Counted from the stretch's first letter, positions 1 through 7,469 are shown. The stretch: 16,617 nucleotides of DNA from CAYGZM01 sp964354365 (GCA_964354365.1 CAYGZM010000079.1:1-16617); one strand, 5' to 3'. The notes: generated by a model not told the origin, from the letters alone. Numbers and translations: made by a program.

Positions 1-667
1 TGGTGACTATGTCTATGACCTTGCATCCTCCCTCTTCGGCTATAATATGACCCGCCGCCGTGTCCCACTCTTTTGTCCCGTTAAGCCGCGGATAGACGTC
101 TATTTCGCCTTCCGCCAGCTTGCACAGCTTCAAAGCCGAGCCATACCTCTTGATGACCTTTATGTTATGTTTCTCCAGAAACGCCCGCGTTGCCCCAGTC
201 GAATGAAAGCGGCTGTCCGCTGCTATCAATTCCGTCCTGTTGGAATTATTGAGTATTCTCTGCCCGTCCTTATATGCTCCTTCGCCCTTTTTCGCCCAAT
301 ACATAAGTTCGAGCGCCGGCGCATAGACCATTCCCAGCACGGGTTCGGCGTTTTCGATAAGGGCTATATTCACGGTGAATTCCCCGTTTTTTGCCAGGAA
401 ATCTTTGGTTCCGTCCAACGGATCGACCAGCCAAAATCTCTTCCATTGCCTTCGTATGTCGTATCCAACGCAGGATTCTTCAGTGACTATTGGGTGCTCA
501 AATGTCTCGCTTAGACCTCTTATGATGAAATCATTTGCCGCCAGGTCAGCCTTGGTCAAAGGGGAGTTGTCCTCTGCCTTTATTCTGGTCTCGAAATCAT
601 TGCTGTTATATATCTCCAATATCCGCGACCCTGCCGCTCTTGCTATGTTCAGGACTTCCTCTATCAT
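1..667 (-). CDS. cysQ: 3'(2'),5'-bisphosphate nucleotidase, CysQ type (3' end outside window)
   Basis: The product belongs to the inositol-monophosphatase superfamily, and the CysQ/BPNT1 branch fits best: Mg-dependent removal of phosphate from PAP (adenosine 3',5'-bisphosphate), the by-product of PAPS-dependent sulfation. The first 222 residues are present; the C-terminus is cut by the window edge. Visible metal and substrate motifs are the EE pair at 63-64, DPLDGTKDF at 82-90 and WDTAAGH at 201-207, in the usual order and spacing. The ATG at 665-667 overlaps the stop of the upstream pyruvate-kinase-like gene as ATGA, so translation is probably coupled. Its place behind ATP sulfurylase and APS kinase makes PAP clearance more likely than inositol phosphate hydrolysis. 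The family is certain; the exact substrate is inferred from context. Confidence 0.88.
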   Translation of the reverse strand, partial: MIEEVLNIARAAGSRILEIYNSNDFETRIKAEDNSPLTKADLAANDFIIRGLSETFEHPIVTEESCVGYDIRRQWKRFWLVDPLDGTKDFLAKNGEFTVNIALIENAEPVLGMVYAPALELMYWAKKGEGAYKDGQRILNNSNRTELIAADSRFHSTGATRAFLEKHNIKVIKRYGSALKLCKLAEGEIDVYPRLNGTKEWDTAAGHIIAEEGGCKVIDIVT

Positions 668-1617
668 TGTGTCTCTGAATTTATTTCTTCCATTACTCTT
701 TTTATCACTTCCAGACATTCTTTCGGATATTTGCCGATAGAAGTCTCCTCGGATAGTTGTATGCCGTATATTCCCATCTTGAATGTATTGTACATATCAA
801 TAATCTCCGCAATCGTCGGCACGGGCTTCTCTTCCATATTCTTCAGAAACTGAGTCGCCAGAAATGTTTTCTTATTATGAAAGTGCGTCCTCTCGACGAT
901 GAACTTCTGGTAACTCGGAATTTTCTCCAGGCCGACGTCCGTTGACAAATCTCCTCTGTCGATAAGTATGTAATCCACGATGTCCAGTATCTCATTAAGG
1001 TTATCGACCGCGGCTTTTGTTTCAACTTTTGCGATTATCTCGATGCCCTCGTCGATCAGCTTCTGTGCCTGCCTTACGTCGTCGCTCGACCTCACGAACG
1101 ACAGCCCCACATAACTCACCTTGTTCCTGTTTGCCAGCTCTATTAACTCCTTGTCCTTCGCAAACAAAAACGGAACACCTTTATGAATCCCCCGCACATG
1201 GCACCCTTTGTTGGAGAAGAGGAATCCCTCCGATTTCGAAACGAAGGCTATCTCCTTCTTGTTTGAACTCTCGACAACAAACTTCAGCGTGCTGTCGTCG
1301 GCCAGGACAATGTCACCGGCGTTGAGGTGTTTGTAAAAGTCCCCGTAGTTTATTTGATGCGGCAACAGCTTGAATTTCTTGCCTTTTTCAAGCCTTATCG
1401 GCTCAGCCAGATTTGCAGTCCTCACCTTATTGCCGGGCAGATCAATCAGTATATCCGCGTCGGGCAATTGATTTCTGATCGCATCTATGTTGCCCTGCAC
1501 GTCTTCGATGCTGCCGTGCGCGCCATTAATCCTGTAGATATAATTCTCGCTGTGTATCTCCCTCAGCTCGCTATTGCCAAAAAGCGACGGGCCTACGGTT
1601 ATTATTACCTTCTTCAT
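664..1617 (-). CDS. Truncated pyruvate-kinase-like protein (barrel only, no C-terminal domain)
   Basis: A 317-residue protein resembling the pyruvate kinase TIM barrel with its inserted B domain, but ending right after the region matching the SGET...YP motif (here LSEET...YP, about 288-298). The roughly 130-residue C-terminal regulatory domain of ordinary pyruvate kinase (about 470 residues) is absent. Retained features are R29 and N31 of the RxN motif, D59 and R66 (DxxGxxxRT), the catalytic-lysine signature IIAKVE (K197, E199), RGD at 221-223, and ATQ at 254-256. Changes include LPGNK where TKGPE is usual and RINGAHG where RLNFSHG is usual, so one potassium-site serine is replaced by alanine. 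It lies 4 bp after ATP sulfurylase and overlaps cysQ by 4 bp. It might supply or consume PEP or pyruvate for glycan modification, help drive PAPS synthesis, or be a repurposed paralogue. The fold is clear; activity is not established. Confidence 0.8.
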   Translation of the reverse strand: MKKVIITVGPSLFGNSELREIHSENYIYRINGAHGSIEDVQGNIDAIRNQLPDADILIDLPGNKVRTANLAEPIRLEKGKKFKLLPHQINYGDFYKHLNAGDIVLADDSTLKFVVESSNKKEIAFVSKSEGFLFSNKGCHVRGIHKGVPFLFAKDKELIELANRNKVSYVGLSFVRSSDDVRQAQKLIDEGIEIIAKVETKAAVDNLNEILDIVDYILIDRGDLSTDVGLEKIPSYQKFIVERTHFHNKKTFLATQFLKNMEEKPVPTIAEIIDMYNTFKMGIYGIQLSEETSIGKYPKECLEVIKRVMEEINSETQ

Positions 1618-1621
1618 TGTA

Positions 1622-2689
1622 TCAGCCTATGAATATGTCCTTATCCAATGCCATTATGGCATCCGCAATCTCCGGTCTCATGAACCTCTCATCCGGCCTC
1701 TCGTTCTTGCGCAGCATCTCCCTGATTTTCGTCCCGCTTATTGTTACTATATCCTCCTTATTATGACGGCAGTGTTTTTCGCTTACTATCTGCCCGCACT
1801 TATTGCAGAAATAAGGCTCCTTCAGGAGCAGCAGCTCTATCCCCAGGTTGTCCCTGCTTATGATCTCCTTTGCCAGCTCTTGAGCTTCATACTTCCCGTA
1901 ATAGTCGCCTACGCCGGCGTGGTCTCTGCCAATAATGAAATGCGTGCACCCGAGGTTCCTCCTGACAATGGCGTGGAAGATGGCCTCTCTCGGTCCCGCA
2001 TACCTCATATACGTTCGCAGACCGTCCACGTGCACCCTGTCCTTCGGATAATACAGTTCAGTCATGCACTTGTAAGAGGCCATAATCGCCTCTTCGCTGA
2101 AGTCGCCCGCCTGTCTCCACCCCATCAAAGGGTTGATGAACAGCCCGTCACAGAGATCTAAACCAACTCTGTGCAAATGCTCGTGGGCCCTGTGAATCGG
2201 GTTTCTCGTCTGAAAACCGACAATTGTCTTCCAGCCTTTCTTCGCAAATACTCTTCGTGTTTTGTCGGGTGTCGGCGAATTCTTCAGAACCGAACCATCT
2301 GATATCTCAACCTCGCCGCCGATCCTGTACTCGAACCTGCCAAGCTCCTTGCTTACCCTCGGATGCTTGACGTCGTCCGTCTTGAATACCTTTACAACGT
2401 CGCTCCTGATATCGATTTTATAACAGTCGGCTATTTCGACAAAACCTATTTCCTTCGACCTGTACGTCAAGTACAGTCTGTCCGCATCCATCGCCTTCAA
2501 AAAAACGCCGTGGTTGACGTCAAGGGTGATCGGAATGGTCCAGACGGATTTGTCGCTCAGCATCATATTATCGACGACGTTGTGATAATCAAGAGAAGTC
2601 ATAAATCCGTTGAGAGGGAAATATATCCCCGTATGCAGATTTATCAAATCCTGCAGTATCTCATCGTTTATCTCGTGTGTCAGTTTCAT
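1622..2689 (-). CDS. sat: Sulfate adenylyltransferase (ATP sulfurylase), single-chain zinc type
   Basis: Forms APS and pyrophosphate from ATP and sulfate, the first step to PAPS. At 355 residues it is the compact single-subunit Sat form, not the CysDN pair. Visible motifs are QTRNPIHRAHEH at 160-171 (nucleotide binding, HxxH type), GRDHAGVG at 254-261, and a ISGTKIREML loop at 317-326. C295, C298, C307 and H309 form a C-x2-C-x8-C-x-H cluster like the zinc site of archaeal and thermophile enzymes. There is no fused APS kinase domain; that enzyme is the gene just upstream. The ATG at 2687-2689 overlaps the cysC stop (TGATG); an in-frame TTG one codon earlier is possible but less likely. No reductase or sulfur assimilation gene is nearby, which favours a sulfation role over cysteine synthesis. 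Confidence 0.93.
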   Translation of the reverse strand: MKLTHEINDEILQDLINLHTGIYFPLNGFMTSLDYHNVVDNMMLSDKSVWTIPITLDVNHGVFLKAMDADRLYLTYRSKEIGFVEIADCYKIDIRSDVVKVFKTDDVKHPRVSKELGRFEYRIGGEVEISDGSVLKNSPTPDKTRRVFAKKGWKTIVGFQTRNPIHRAHEHLHRVGLDLCDGLFINPLMGWRQAGDFSEEAIMASYKCMTELYYPKDRVHVDGLRTYMRYAGPREAIFHAIVRRNLGCTHFIIGRDHAGVGDYYGKYEAQELAKEIISRDNLGIELLLLKEPYFCNKCGQIVSEKHCRHNKEDIVTISGTKIREMLRKNERPDERFMRPEIADAIMALDKDIFIG

Positions 2690-3201
2690 CAAAGCTCTTG
2701 CGGATACTTGTTCTCAATAAAGCCTATAATCCTCCCCAGCGACTCCTCTACACTCTCCTCGTCCACGTTGATCGTCAGGTCGCTGTTCCGGGGCTCGTCA
2801 AACTTCAGGTCGATTCCGACTACGTCCGTCTTGCCGACGTTGTTCTTGTACATTTTCTTCACGTCTTGCGCCCTGCTGGCCTTCACGTTCTTCCTCAGGT
2901 AGATCTCGTTATAATCGCTGATCTTCCTTCTGGCGAACTCTCTAAGCTCCTCAAATGGAGAAATGTTGCATACTATTGTCGCAATATCATTCTGACCAAG
3001 CACATAAGCTGCCAGCATTATTCTCTTGATATTTGCCACTCTCTCCTCTTTTGAGTATCCCAAGTCATTGTCGTAGAATCCCCTCACCAAGTCACCGTCG
3101 ATAACGTAGCATTTCTCTCCCATCGCCTCGAGATACTTCTTCAACCCTTGCCCCAGGGTGGTCTTCCCGGAACCTGAAATGCCGATTAACCATATAACCA
3201 T
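2689..3201 (-). CDS. cysC: Adenylyl-sulfate (APS) kinase
   Basis: Phosphorylates APS at the 3' position with ATP to give PAPS, the sulfate donor. The protein has 170 residues, a little shorter than the usual about 200. The P-loop GISGSGKTT is at 7-15; DGDLVR, the DLGYSKEERVANI segment and the NISPF motif follow in the family order and line up with the APS-binding parts of CysC. The last third is diverged (RAQDVKKMYK where CysC proteins have RDPKGLYK). The reading frame is open further upstream to 3375, but that extension overlaps the ABC ATPase gene and does not look like CysC. The ATG at 3199-3201 has an AGG about 12 nt upstream and puts the P-loop at its normal N-terminal place. Gap to the ATPase gene is 22 bp; the stop overlaps the sat start. 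Confidence 0.9.
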   Translation of the reverse strand: MVIWLIGISGSGKTTLGQGLKKYLEAMGEKCYVIDGDLVRGFYDNDLGYSKEERVANIKRIMLAAYVLGQNDIATIVCNISPFEELREFARRKISDYNEIYLRKNVKASRAQDVKKMYKNNVGKTDVVGIDLKFDEPRNSDLTINVDEESVEESLGRIIGFIENKYPQEL

Positions 3202-3223
3202 AATGAATGAACCTGATTGCCAA

Positions 3224-4000
3224 TCAAATAGCTGCGGCTTTCGCTGTCTTCGGCGCGCCCTGCATTGCGGCAATATAGTTTGAAACCGTCGTATTCGCCT
3301 CTCCGATTTCATACACTTGATGCTTCTCAATCCACATAGCGCGATCGCATATCGATTGGATTGTGCCCATATCATGCGAGACGATGACGATGGTGCCGCC
3401 TTTCTCCCTGAAATCGTTGATTTTTGCCTTGCATTTCTGTCGAAATTCCTGATCGCCGACCGCTAATATCTCATCTACGAGAAGAATATCAGGTTCTGTA
3501 TGAATAACCACCGAGAATCCCAGCCTCGCCAGCATACCGCTTGAGTAAATCCTCAAAGGCTGGTCTATGAACTCTCCGAGCTCGGCGAACTCCATTATGG
3601 CGCCCAATTTGCCTAATATCTCGCGCTTCGTCATCCCCAGAATCATCCCGTTGACGATTATGTTCTCCTTGCCCGTAAGATCCGGGTGGAATCCCGACCC
3701 TAATCCGAGCAGGGGGGCTATTGTTCCTTTCACGGTAATATTTCCCGAAGAGCTTTTGATAACCGACGCCATCAATTGCAGCAGCGTGCTTTTCCCAACT
3801 CCGTTTCTCCCTATGATACCGAATGTCTCTCCTTTATAAATCTCAAAAGATAAGTCCTTCAATACCCAGAGCTTCGAGTTTCTTACTTCTCTTAACACTC
3901 TGGGCATGTGGAAAAGAAAACCCTTAACGCCGCCTACTATCTGATGATAGAGCAGATAGTATTTGGACACATTCTCGAAGACAATGGCCGGCTCTTTCAT
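3224..4000 (-). CDS. ABC transporter ATPase for polysaccharide export (Wzt/KpsT/TagH family)
   Basis: ATP-binding subunit of an ABC-2 exporter that moves a lipid-linked polysaccharide across the inner membrane. With 258 residues it shows Walker A GRNGVGKS at 64-71, a family-typical N-terminal stretch before the core fold, the ABC signature YSSGM at 152-156, Walker B DILLVDE at 171-177 and the H-loop histidine at 209. The sequence GxGSGFHPDLTGKENI near 99-113 is characteristic of the Wzt/TagH branch. There is no long C-terminal carbohydrate-binding extension, so it resembles capsule-type KpsT more than O9a-type Wzt. The ATG at 3998-4000 overlaps the permease stop as ATGA; an upstream in-frame start at 4021 would give seven extra residues with no family support. 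The partner is the permease immediately upstream. Confidence 0.93.
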   Translation of the reverse strand: MKEPAIVFENVSKYYLLYHQIVGGVKGFLFHMPRVLREVRNSKLWVLKDLSFEIYKGETFGIIGRNGVGKSTLLQLMASVIKSSSGNITVKGTIAPLLGLGSGFHPDLTGKENIIVNGMILGMTKREILGKLGAIMEFAELGEFIDQPLRIYSSGMLARLGFSVVIHTEPDILLVDEILAVGDQEFRQKCKAKINDFREKGGTIVIVSHDMGTIQSICDRAMWIEKHQVYEIGEANTTVSNYIAAMQGAPKTAKAAAI

Positions 4001-4758
4001 AACAACTCGGCAAACTTCCACTTCAGCCTGCTATAAACACTGTATCCGACTGCCACGAGCAACAACCCGGTCACTAATGAGACGAACCAAGGGACTACGC
4101 TGAATGTGCCGTTCAGGAACAGATTCCTGTACGCAACAACTATCGGCATCATCGGATTCAGAAATACAAACGGCTGGATCGACTTTGGAATCATCGTCTC
4201 TGAATAGACAATCGGCGTAAAGAAAAACAGAAAGTTCATCAGGACTCCTATCAAGTGCTGCAGGTCCCGGAAAAACACATTTGTCGAAGAAACGAAAAGC
4301 GATACCCCGAATATGATCAGGAATTGAGGTATCAGCAAGGCCGGCAGACCTATGAGCCACATCAGGTTAGGCCTCTTCCCTGCCACCAGAAGAAACAACA
4401 CTATCACCGGTACCGACAAGAGAAAATGCACCGCGCCGTTCAAGATTGATGCGAGCAGCAATATCGTTCTTGGGAGCGTGGTCCTTTGTATTAAGGACTT
4501 ATTGGATATGAAGACTGTCGCACTCAGAATAACGGAATTGGCAAACCACTGCCACGGAAACAGTCCCGAAATAAGAAACAAGGAGAAGTTGTCTATTCGG
4601 CTGCTCAAGACCACCTTGAATACGAAGTAATATACAAGTGCTGACGCCAAAGGGCTTGCCAATGACCAGAGGTATCCAAGGAAGGCATTCTTATACCTTA
4701 TCTTCACTTCTTTTTTGGTAAGCTCAACTAAGAGTTCTACGTTCTGTCTTAGATTCAT
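3997..4758 (-). CDS. ABC-2 type polysaccharide export permease (Wzm/KpsM family)
   Basis: Inner-membrane subunit that pairs with the ATPase encoded 4 bp into its 3' end. The 253 residues contain about six hydrophobic segments, with the family hallmarks near the N-terminus: a cytoplasmic amphipathic stretch, KKEVKIRYKNAFLGYLWS, then a first membrane helix starting around a P (LASPLASALVYYFVF). The later FFRDLQHLIGVLMNFLFF and LNPMMPIVVAYRNLFL segments are also typical of Wzm. The ATG at 4756-4758 has AAGG about 9-12 nt upstream; a GTG at 4818 would add 20 residues that do not look like the family. This is the first recognisable gene of the minus-strand operon. I saw no convincing promoter; a weak TTGGGC/AATAAT pair upstream is not worth a call. 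Confidence 0.92.
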   Translation of the reverse strand: MNLRQNVELLVELTKKEVKIRYKNAFLGYLWSLASPLASALVYYFVFKVVLSSRIDNFSLFLISGLFPWQWFANSVILSATVFISNKSLIQRTTLPRTILLLASILNGAVHFLLSVPVIVLFLLVAGKRPNLMWLIGLPALLIPQFLIIFGVSLFVSSTNVFFRDLQHLIGVLMNFLFFFTPIVYSETMIPKSIQPFVFLNPMMPIVVAYRNLFLNGTFSVVPWFVSLVTGLLLVAVGYSVYSRLKWKFAELL

Positions 4759-4986
4759 GCGAGCCTTGGTAAAGCGATGAATTATTAGTGTTATGCAGCC
4801 GCTTGCCCAACTTAACACAAGACCCTGACAGACTCCGTCCCCGTGGGTCGCAATTGACCTTTCGCGGCGGCGCTTCTGACTGTTCAGCCGAGTCGCGGCT
4901 CCTAAGAACCCTGATCTGGACGCCTTTGCCTCTTCCAGTCCGCCGAAACCCGAATCAGAACGCCGTAAACAAACCTATCACCAACC
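4759..4986. other. Intergenic stretch with no recognisable gene
   Basis: Between the export permease and the small gene that starts at 5370 I found no coding frame with family resemblance, no RNA gene and no clear terminator hairpin. It must hold the leader of the glycan-export operon, but no good promoter can be read in it. It forms one flank of a longer gene-poor stretch reaching to 5985. Confidence 0.4.
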
Positions 4987-5370
4987 TCATAGTATCGTTC
5001 TTAACACAGAATCTGAGTCCAACAAAGCCTTTCGAGCTGTAATTGGCGTGTTACCTTGTTGAGCTGCGCACCATCCCCGCTTTGTCATTTCGCAACGTTG
5101 GGAAATTCGGGTATGCCGGAGCGTAATTCCCGCTCCCGAAGCAACTTCCGTTATCGATGCCGAAGCTTCACAAGCCTTTGGCAAAAGCACGCCGGAAATT
5201 ACTGCCCCCACAACAGCAGTCGAGAATGCGTCTGCGACTGATTTGTCTCTTTGTATAACGACCTGAGCATATTCTCTCAAATCGCTCTTATCTTTATAGA
5301 TGCTCGCGTCTGGCTTGGTGTCCTTACCGGGGGTCTGCTTTCCTACACCGCCGTTTTTCGATCCTTCCAT
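4987..5370 (-). CDS. Hypothetical small protein of 127 residues
   Basis: I do not recognise this protein. The case for it being real is the start: a perfect AGGAGG at 5379-5384 lies 8 nt before the ATG at 5368-5370. The first about 50 residues are charged and soluble in character (KPDASIYKDKSDLREYA), followed by a mildly hydrophobic stretch STAVVGAVISGVLLPKA (about 50-66) that could be a short membrane or buried segment. The last third is rich in R, C, W and Q and looks less like normal protein, so the frame may be shifted or truncated there. It is isolated between the glycan operon and gene remnants. It may be a decayed gene or a small accessory gene; moderate to low confidence. Confidence 0.42.
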   Translation of the reverse strand: MEGSKNGGVGKQTPGKDTKPDASIYKDKSDLREYAQVVIQRDKSVADAFSTAVVGAVISGVLLPKACEASASITEVASGAGITLRHTRISQRCEMTKRGWCAAQQGNTPITARKALLDSDSVLRTIL

Positions 5371-5378
5371 GTCATTGG

Positions 5379-5384
5379 CCTCCT
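5379..5384 (-). promoter_or_regulatory. Strong Shine-Dalgarno of the small gene
   Basis: Read on the minus strand this is AGGAGG, a perfect anti-16S match, with 8 nt to the ATG at 5368-5370. It is the main reason to accept the small hypothetical gene. No -10/-35 pair is convincing further upstream. Confidence 0.55.
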
Positions 5385-5535
5385 GCCAAAGCTGTAACCC
5401 GACATTACGTCTGCCATAAACATAAGCAGCGGCACGTTACCCCACACAATCCCCAACGCGATATCGCCGTTACCTTACCGAAAACATACATAATACACTC
5501 TCACCATCCGGAAATCCACTGTTTTTTTGATTGTC

Positions 5536-5688
5536 CTACCGGTGTTTATGCAGGACCTGCACTTGCAGTAGCTTGAGCGCTTCGCTTGCGTCCTTTTCAA
5601 CCCTTATCCGCAGCGGCACATTGTCAGCCCAATAATTCAGTTTCTCCACGCCGCCATTATAGGTTTGATTGTAGGGAGTTCTACGAGG
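5536..5688 (-). pseudogene. Possible 3' fragment of an unknown gene
   Basis: On the minus strand a 50-codon frame is open from an in-frame TAA at 5689-5691 to a TAG at 5536-5538, with no ATG in it. Its second half reads like normal soluble protein (GVEKLNYWADNVPLRIRVEK, then an Ala/Leu-rich helix ending LLQVQVLHKHR). Without a start codon or ribosome site it looks like the tail of a gene whose front is gone. A GTG at the middle could in principle start a peptide of about 38 residues, but no ribosome site is visible. I cannot name a family. Confidence 0.25.
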
Positions 5689-5705
5689 TTAATGCTTGAC
5701 TTTAG

Positions 5706-5957
5706 AGTGAAAAAGCCGCGATGCTTATCAGGAATACCCTTGTATTGCGCAGGAAACCCGCGTCCAGGGTTAGCAGTTTCAAGTGGGTCGAGTCTTCCGG
5801 CGGCTCCGGTCTGTTCGACCTTTCAACGGCCCTCGCCGAGCAAAATGACCTCTCAAGCCGGAAGCCCGATGTGCTCGCCCGCATCAAGTCGCGTTTCGCT
5901 GCCTGGGCCGAATGTATGGAAGAAACCGAACCTCCCGGCCCCTTCCGCGAATTCTAA
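5706..5957 (+). pseudogene. Sulfatase (arylsulfatase family) C-terminal remnant
   Basis: The plus-strand frame ending at the TAA at 5955-5957 carries a recognisable sulfatase tail: FKWVESSGGSGLFDL, then AEQNDLSSRKPDVLARIKSR, FAAWAECMEETEP and the terminal GPFREF. The pattern 'W/KWV...LFDL...GE/AEQ.DL...P..L......F..W...M...EP.GPFR(D/E)F' is the usual end of planctomycete sulfatases. An in-frame TAG at 5703-5705 blocks the frame, no sulfatase catalytic region (C/S-x-P-x-R) is found upstream in any frame, and there is no ribosome site, so only about 60-80 of a usual 450-550 residues remain. It is a dead fragment, interesting because it lies beside a sulfate-donor operon. Confidence 0.6.
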
Positions 5958-5987
5958 CCCATCCTGCACAATGCTTGCTTCTTTTCT

Positions 5988-6016
5988 TTGACGTTGTCAC
6001 CGAGAAGTATTATAAT
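5988..6016 (+). promoter_or_regulatory. Sigma-70-type promoter of the beta-CASP RNase gene
   Basis: TTGACG at 5988-5993 and TATAAT at 6011-6016 are separated by exactly 17 bp, a near-perfect vegetative promoter. The expected transcription start near 6023 leaves a leader of about 33 nt before the GTG start at 6056. A GAGGT at 6045-6049 serves as ribosome site. Confidence 0.75.
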
Positions 6017-6055
6017 CTCTTTTGCAGATGATGGTTACAGCAAAGAGGTAAGGCA

Positions 6056-7462
6056 GTGAAATTGAAATTACGTTTTCTTGGCGCCGCTCAGAACGTCACG
6101 GGTTCTCGGCATCTATTGGAGGCCAACGGCACAAGGATCCTCATCGACTGCGGCCTCTACCAGGAGCGGGATTTCAAGGCGAGAAACTGGGAGCCGTTTG
6201 TCGTCCCCCCCAATTCCATAGATGCCGTCCTCCTCACGCACGCCCATCTCGACCATTGCGGCCTGCTGCCCAAGCTCGTCAAGGACGGTTTCAAGGGCAG
6301 AATATACTGCACCGAAGCAACCTCCGAGATTGCCCGGATAATACTGTTGGATTCGGCCAAGCTGCAGGAAGAGGACGCCGAGTTCAAACGCAAACGGCAC
6401 GAGAAAGAAGGCCGAAAGGGACCATACCCCGAAATTTCACTCTACACCACCGGCGACGCCGAGGCTACTTTCCCACATTTCTCACCAGTGAAATACGGCC
6501 AGACCCTCAAGATCGCCCAGGATATCCAGGCGACTTTCTGCGATGCCGGTCATGTGCTCGGTTCGGCGATCATAAAGATCGACGCACAAGCCGATGCCGG
6601 CGACAGGACAATCCTGTTCTCCGGCGATATCGGCAGGCCCGACAGACCTATCGTCCGCGACCCCGCTCAGGTTGACAGCGCTGACTACATCCTTGTCGAA
6701 TCAACATACGGCGACAGGGTCCACCAGTGCCGCGAGGACATCAAGAATCGACTTGCCGAAGTCATCCTCTCCACCAAACGGGCCGGCGGCAACATAATCG
6801 TCCCCAGCTTTGCCCTCGAGCGCTCGCAGGAGCTGCTATATTACATTAACGACCTGCTGCTTGAGGATGCCATTCCACACATCATGGTCTTTCTCGACAG
6901 CCCGATGGCCGCGAGCATCACCACGATATTCAAGCATCATCCGGAGCTCTTCGACCGGGAAATGGCTGAGCGCATGAACCGTGATGAGTCGCCATTCGGC
7001 TTTGTTGGTCTCAAGATCACCCAGAGCACCAGGGAATCCAAGGCGATAAATCACATAAGGGGGACGGTTATGGTCATTGCCGGGTCGGGAATGTGCACGG
7101 GCGGTCGAATAAAGCACCACCTGGTCAACAACGTCGCCAAGCCGCAAAACACCATAATGTTCGTCGGATACCAGGCGGTCGGCACGCTTGGCCGGCGAAT
7201 CGTCGATGGCGAAAAGGAAGTCCGCATACTCGGCCAGGATTACCCCGTAAAGGCAAGGGTCGAGCAGATATGCGGCTTCTCCGCCCACGCCGACAAAGAG
7301 GAGCTGCTCCAATGGCTCAGGAAACTACAGGCGGCTCCCAGGACCCTCTTTGTGGTCCACGGCGAGGCCGAGAGTGCTCAGCACTTCGGTGACTATGTCA
7401 GACAGGAAACCGGCTGGAAAGTGGTCGTCCCCGCATATCGCGATCAGGTCGTTCTCGACTGA
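6056..7462 (+). CDS. Metallo-beta-lactamase fold RNase of the beta-CASP (YSH1/CPSF73-like) family
   Basis: A 468-residue zinc-dependent nuclease-like protein, probably acting on RNA in the cytoplasm. Metal motifs appear in order: D31, THAHLDH at 61-67 (motif 2), GHVLGS at 165-170 (motif 3), SGDIGR at 189-194 (motif 4). The beta-CASP motifs follow: VESTYGDR with the acidic residue E215 (motif A), the GSGMCTGGRIKHHL segment (motif B region) and CGFSAHADKEEL (motif C histidine), then the C-terminal RMMBL-type part. The length matches bacterial YSH1-like members, which are shorter than RNase J. The start is GTG with GAGGT 6 nt upstream. It is a single-gene unit behind its own promoter and converges on tatC with only 7 bp between the stop codons. 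RNA substrate is unknown. Confidence 0.9.
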   Translation: MKLKLRFLGAAQNVTGSRHLLEANGTRILIDCGLYQERDFKARNWEPFVVPPNSIDAVLLTHAHLDHCGLLPKLVKDGFKGRIYCTEATSEIARIILLDSAKLQEEDAEFKRKRHEKEGRKGPYPEISLYTTGDAEATFPHFSPVKYGQTLKIAQDIQATFCDAGHVLGSAIIKIDAQADAGDRTILFSGDIGRPDRPIVRDPAQVDSADYILVESTYGDRVHQCREDIKNRLAEVILSTKRAGGNIIVPSFALERSQELLYYINDLLLEDAIPHIMVFLDSPMAASITTIFKHHPELFDREMAERMNRDESPFGFVGLKITQSTRESKAINHIRGTVMVIAGSGMCTGGRIKHHLVNNVAKPQNTIMFVGYQAVGTLGRRIVDGEKEVRILGQDYPVKARVEQICGFSAHADKEELLQWLRKLQAAPRTLFVVHGEAESAQHFGDYVRQETGWKVVVPAYRDQVVLD

Positions 7463-7469
7463 TCCTGCA

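Noticed and set aside
47..740. Plus-strand open frames over the first 700 bases
   Set aside because: They lie opposite cysQ, whose conserved motifs are on the minus strand; the plus translations resemble no family and lack ribosome sites.
1622..3201. Ordinary assimilatory sulfate reduction genes
   Set aside because: Sat and CysC alone fit, but no reductases are near and the genes are translationally linked to a glycan exporter and CysQ, so a sulfation role is favoured.
4759..5370. Integron attC site or insertion-sequence ends
   Set aside because: No matching inverted repeats, target duplications or recombinase remnants could be found by eye.
7463..7469. Shared terminator between the beta-CASP gene and tatC
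   Set aside because: The 7-bp gap has no hairpin, and I found no stem with a T run at either gene end.
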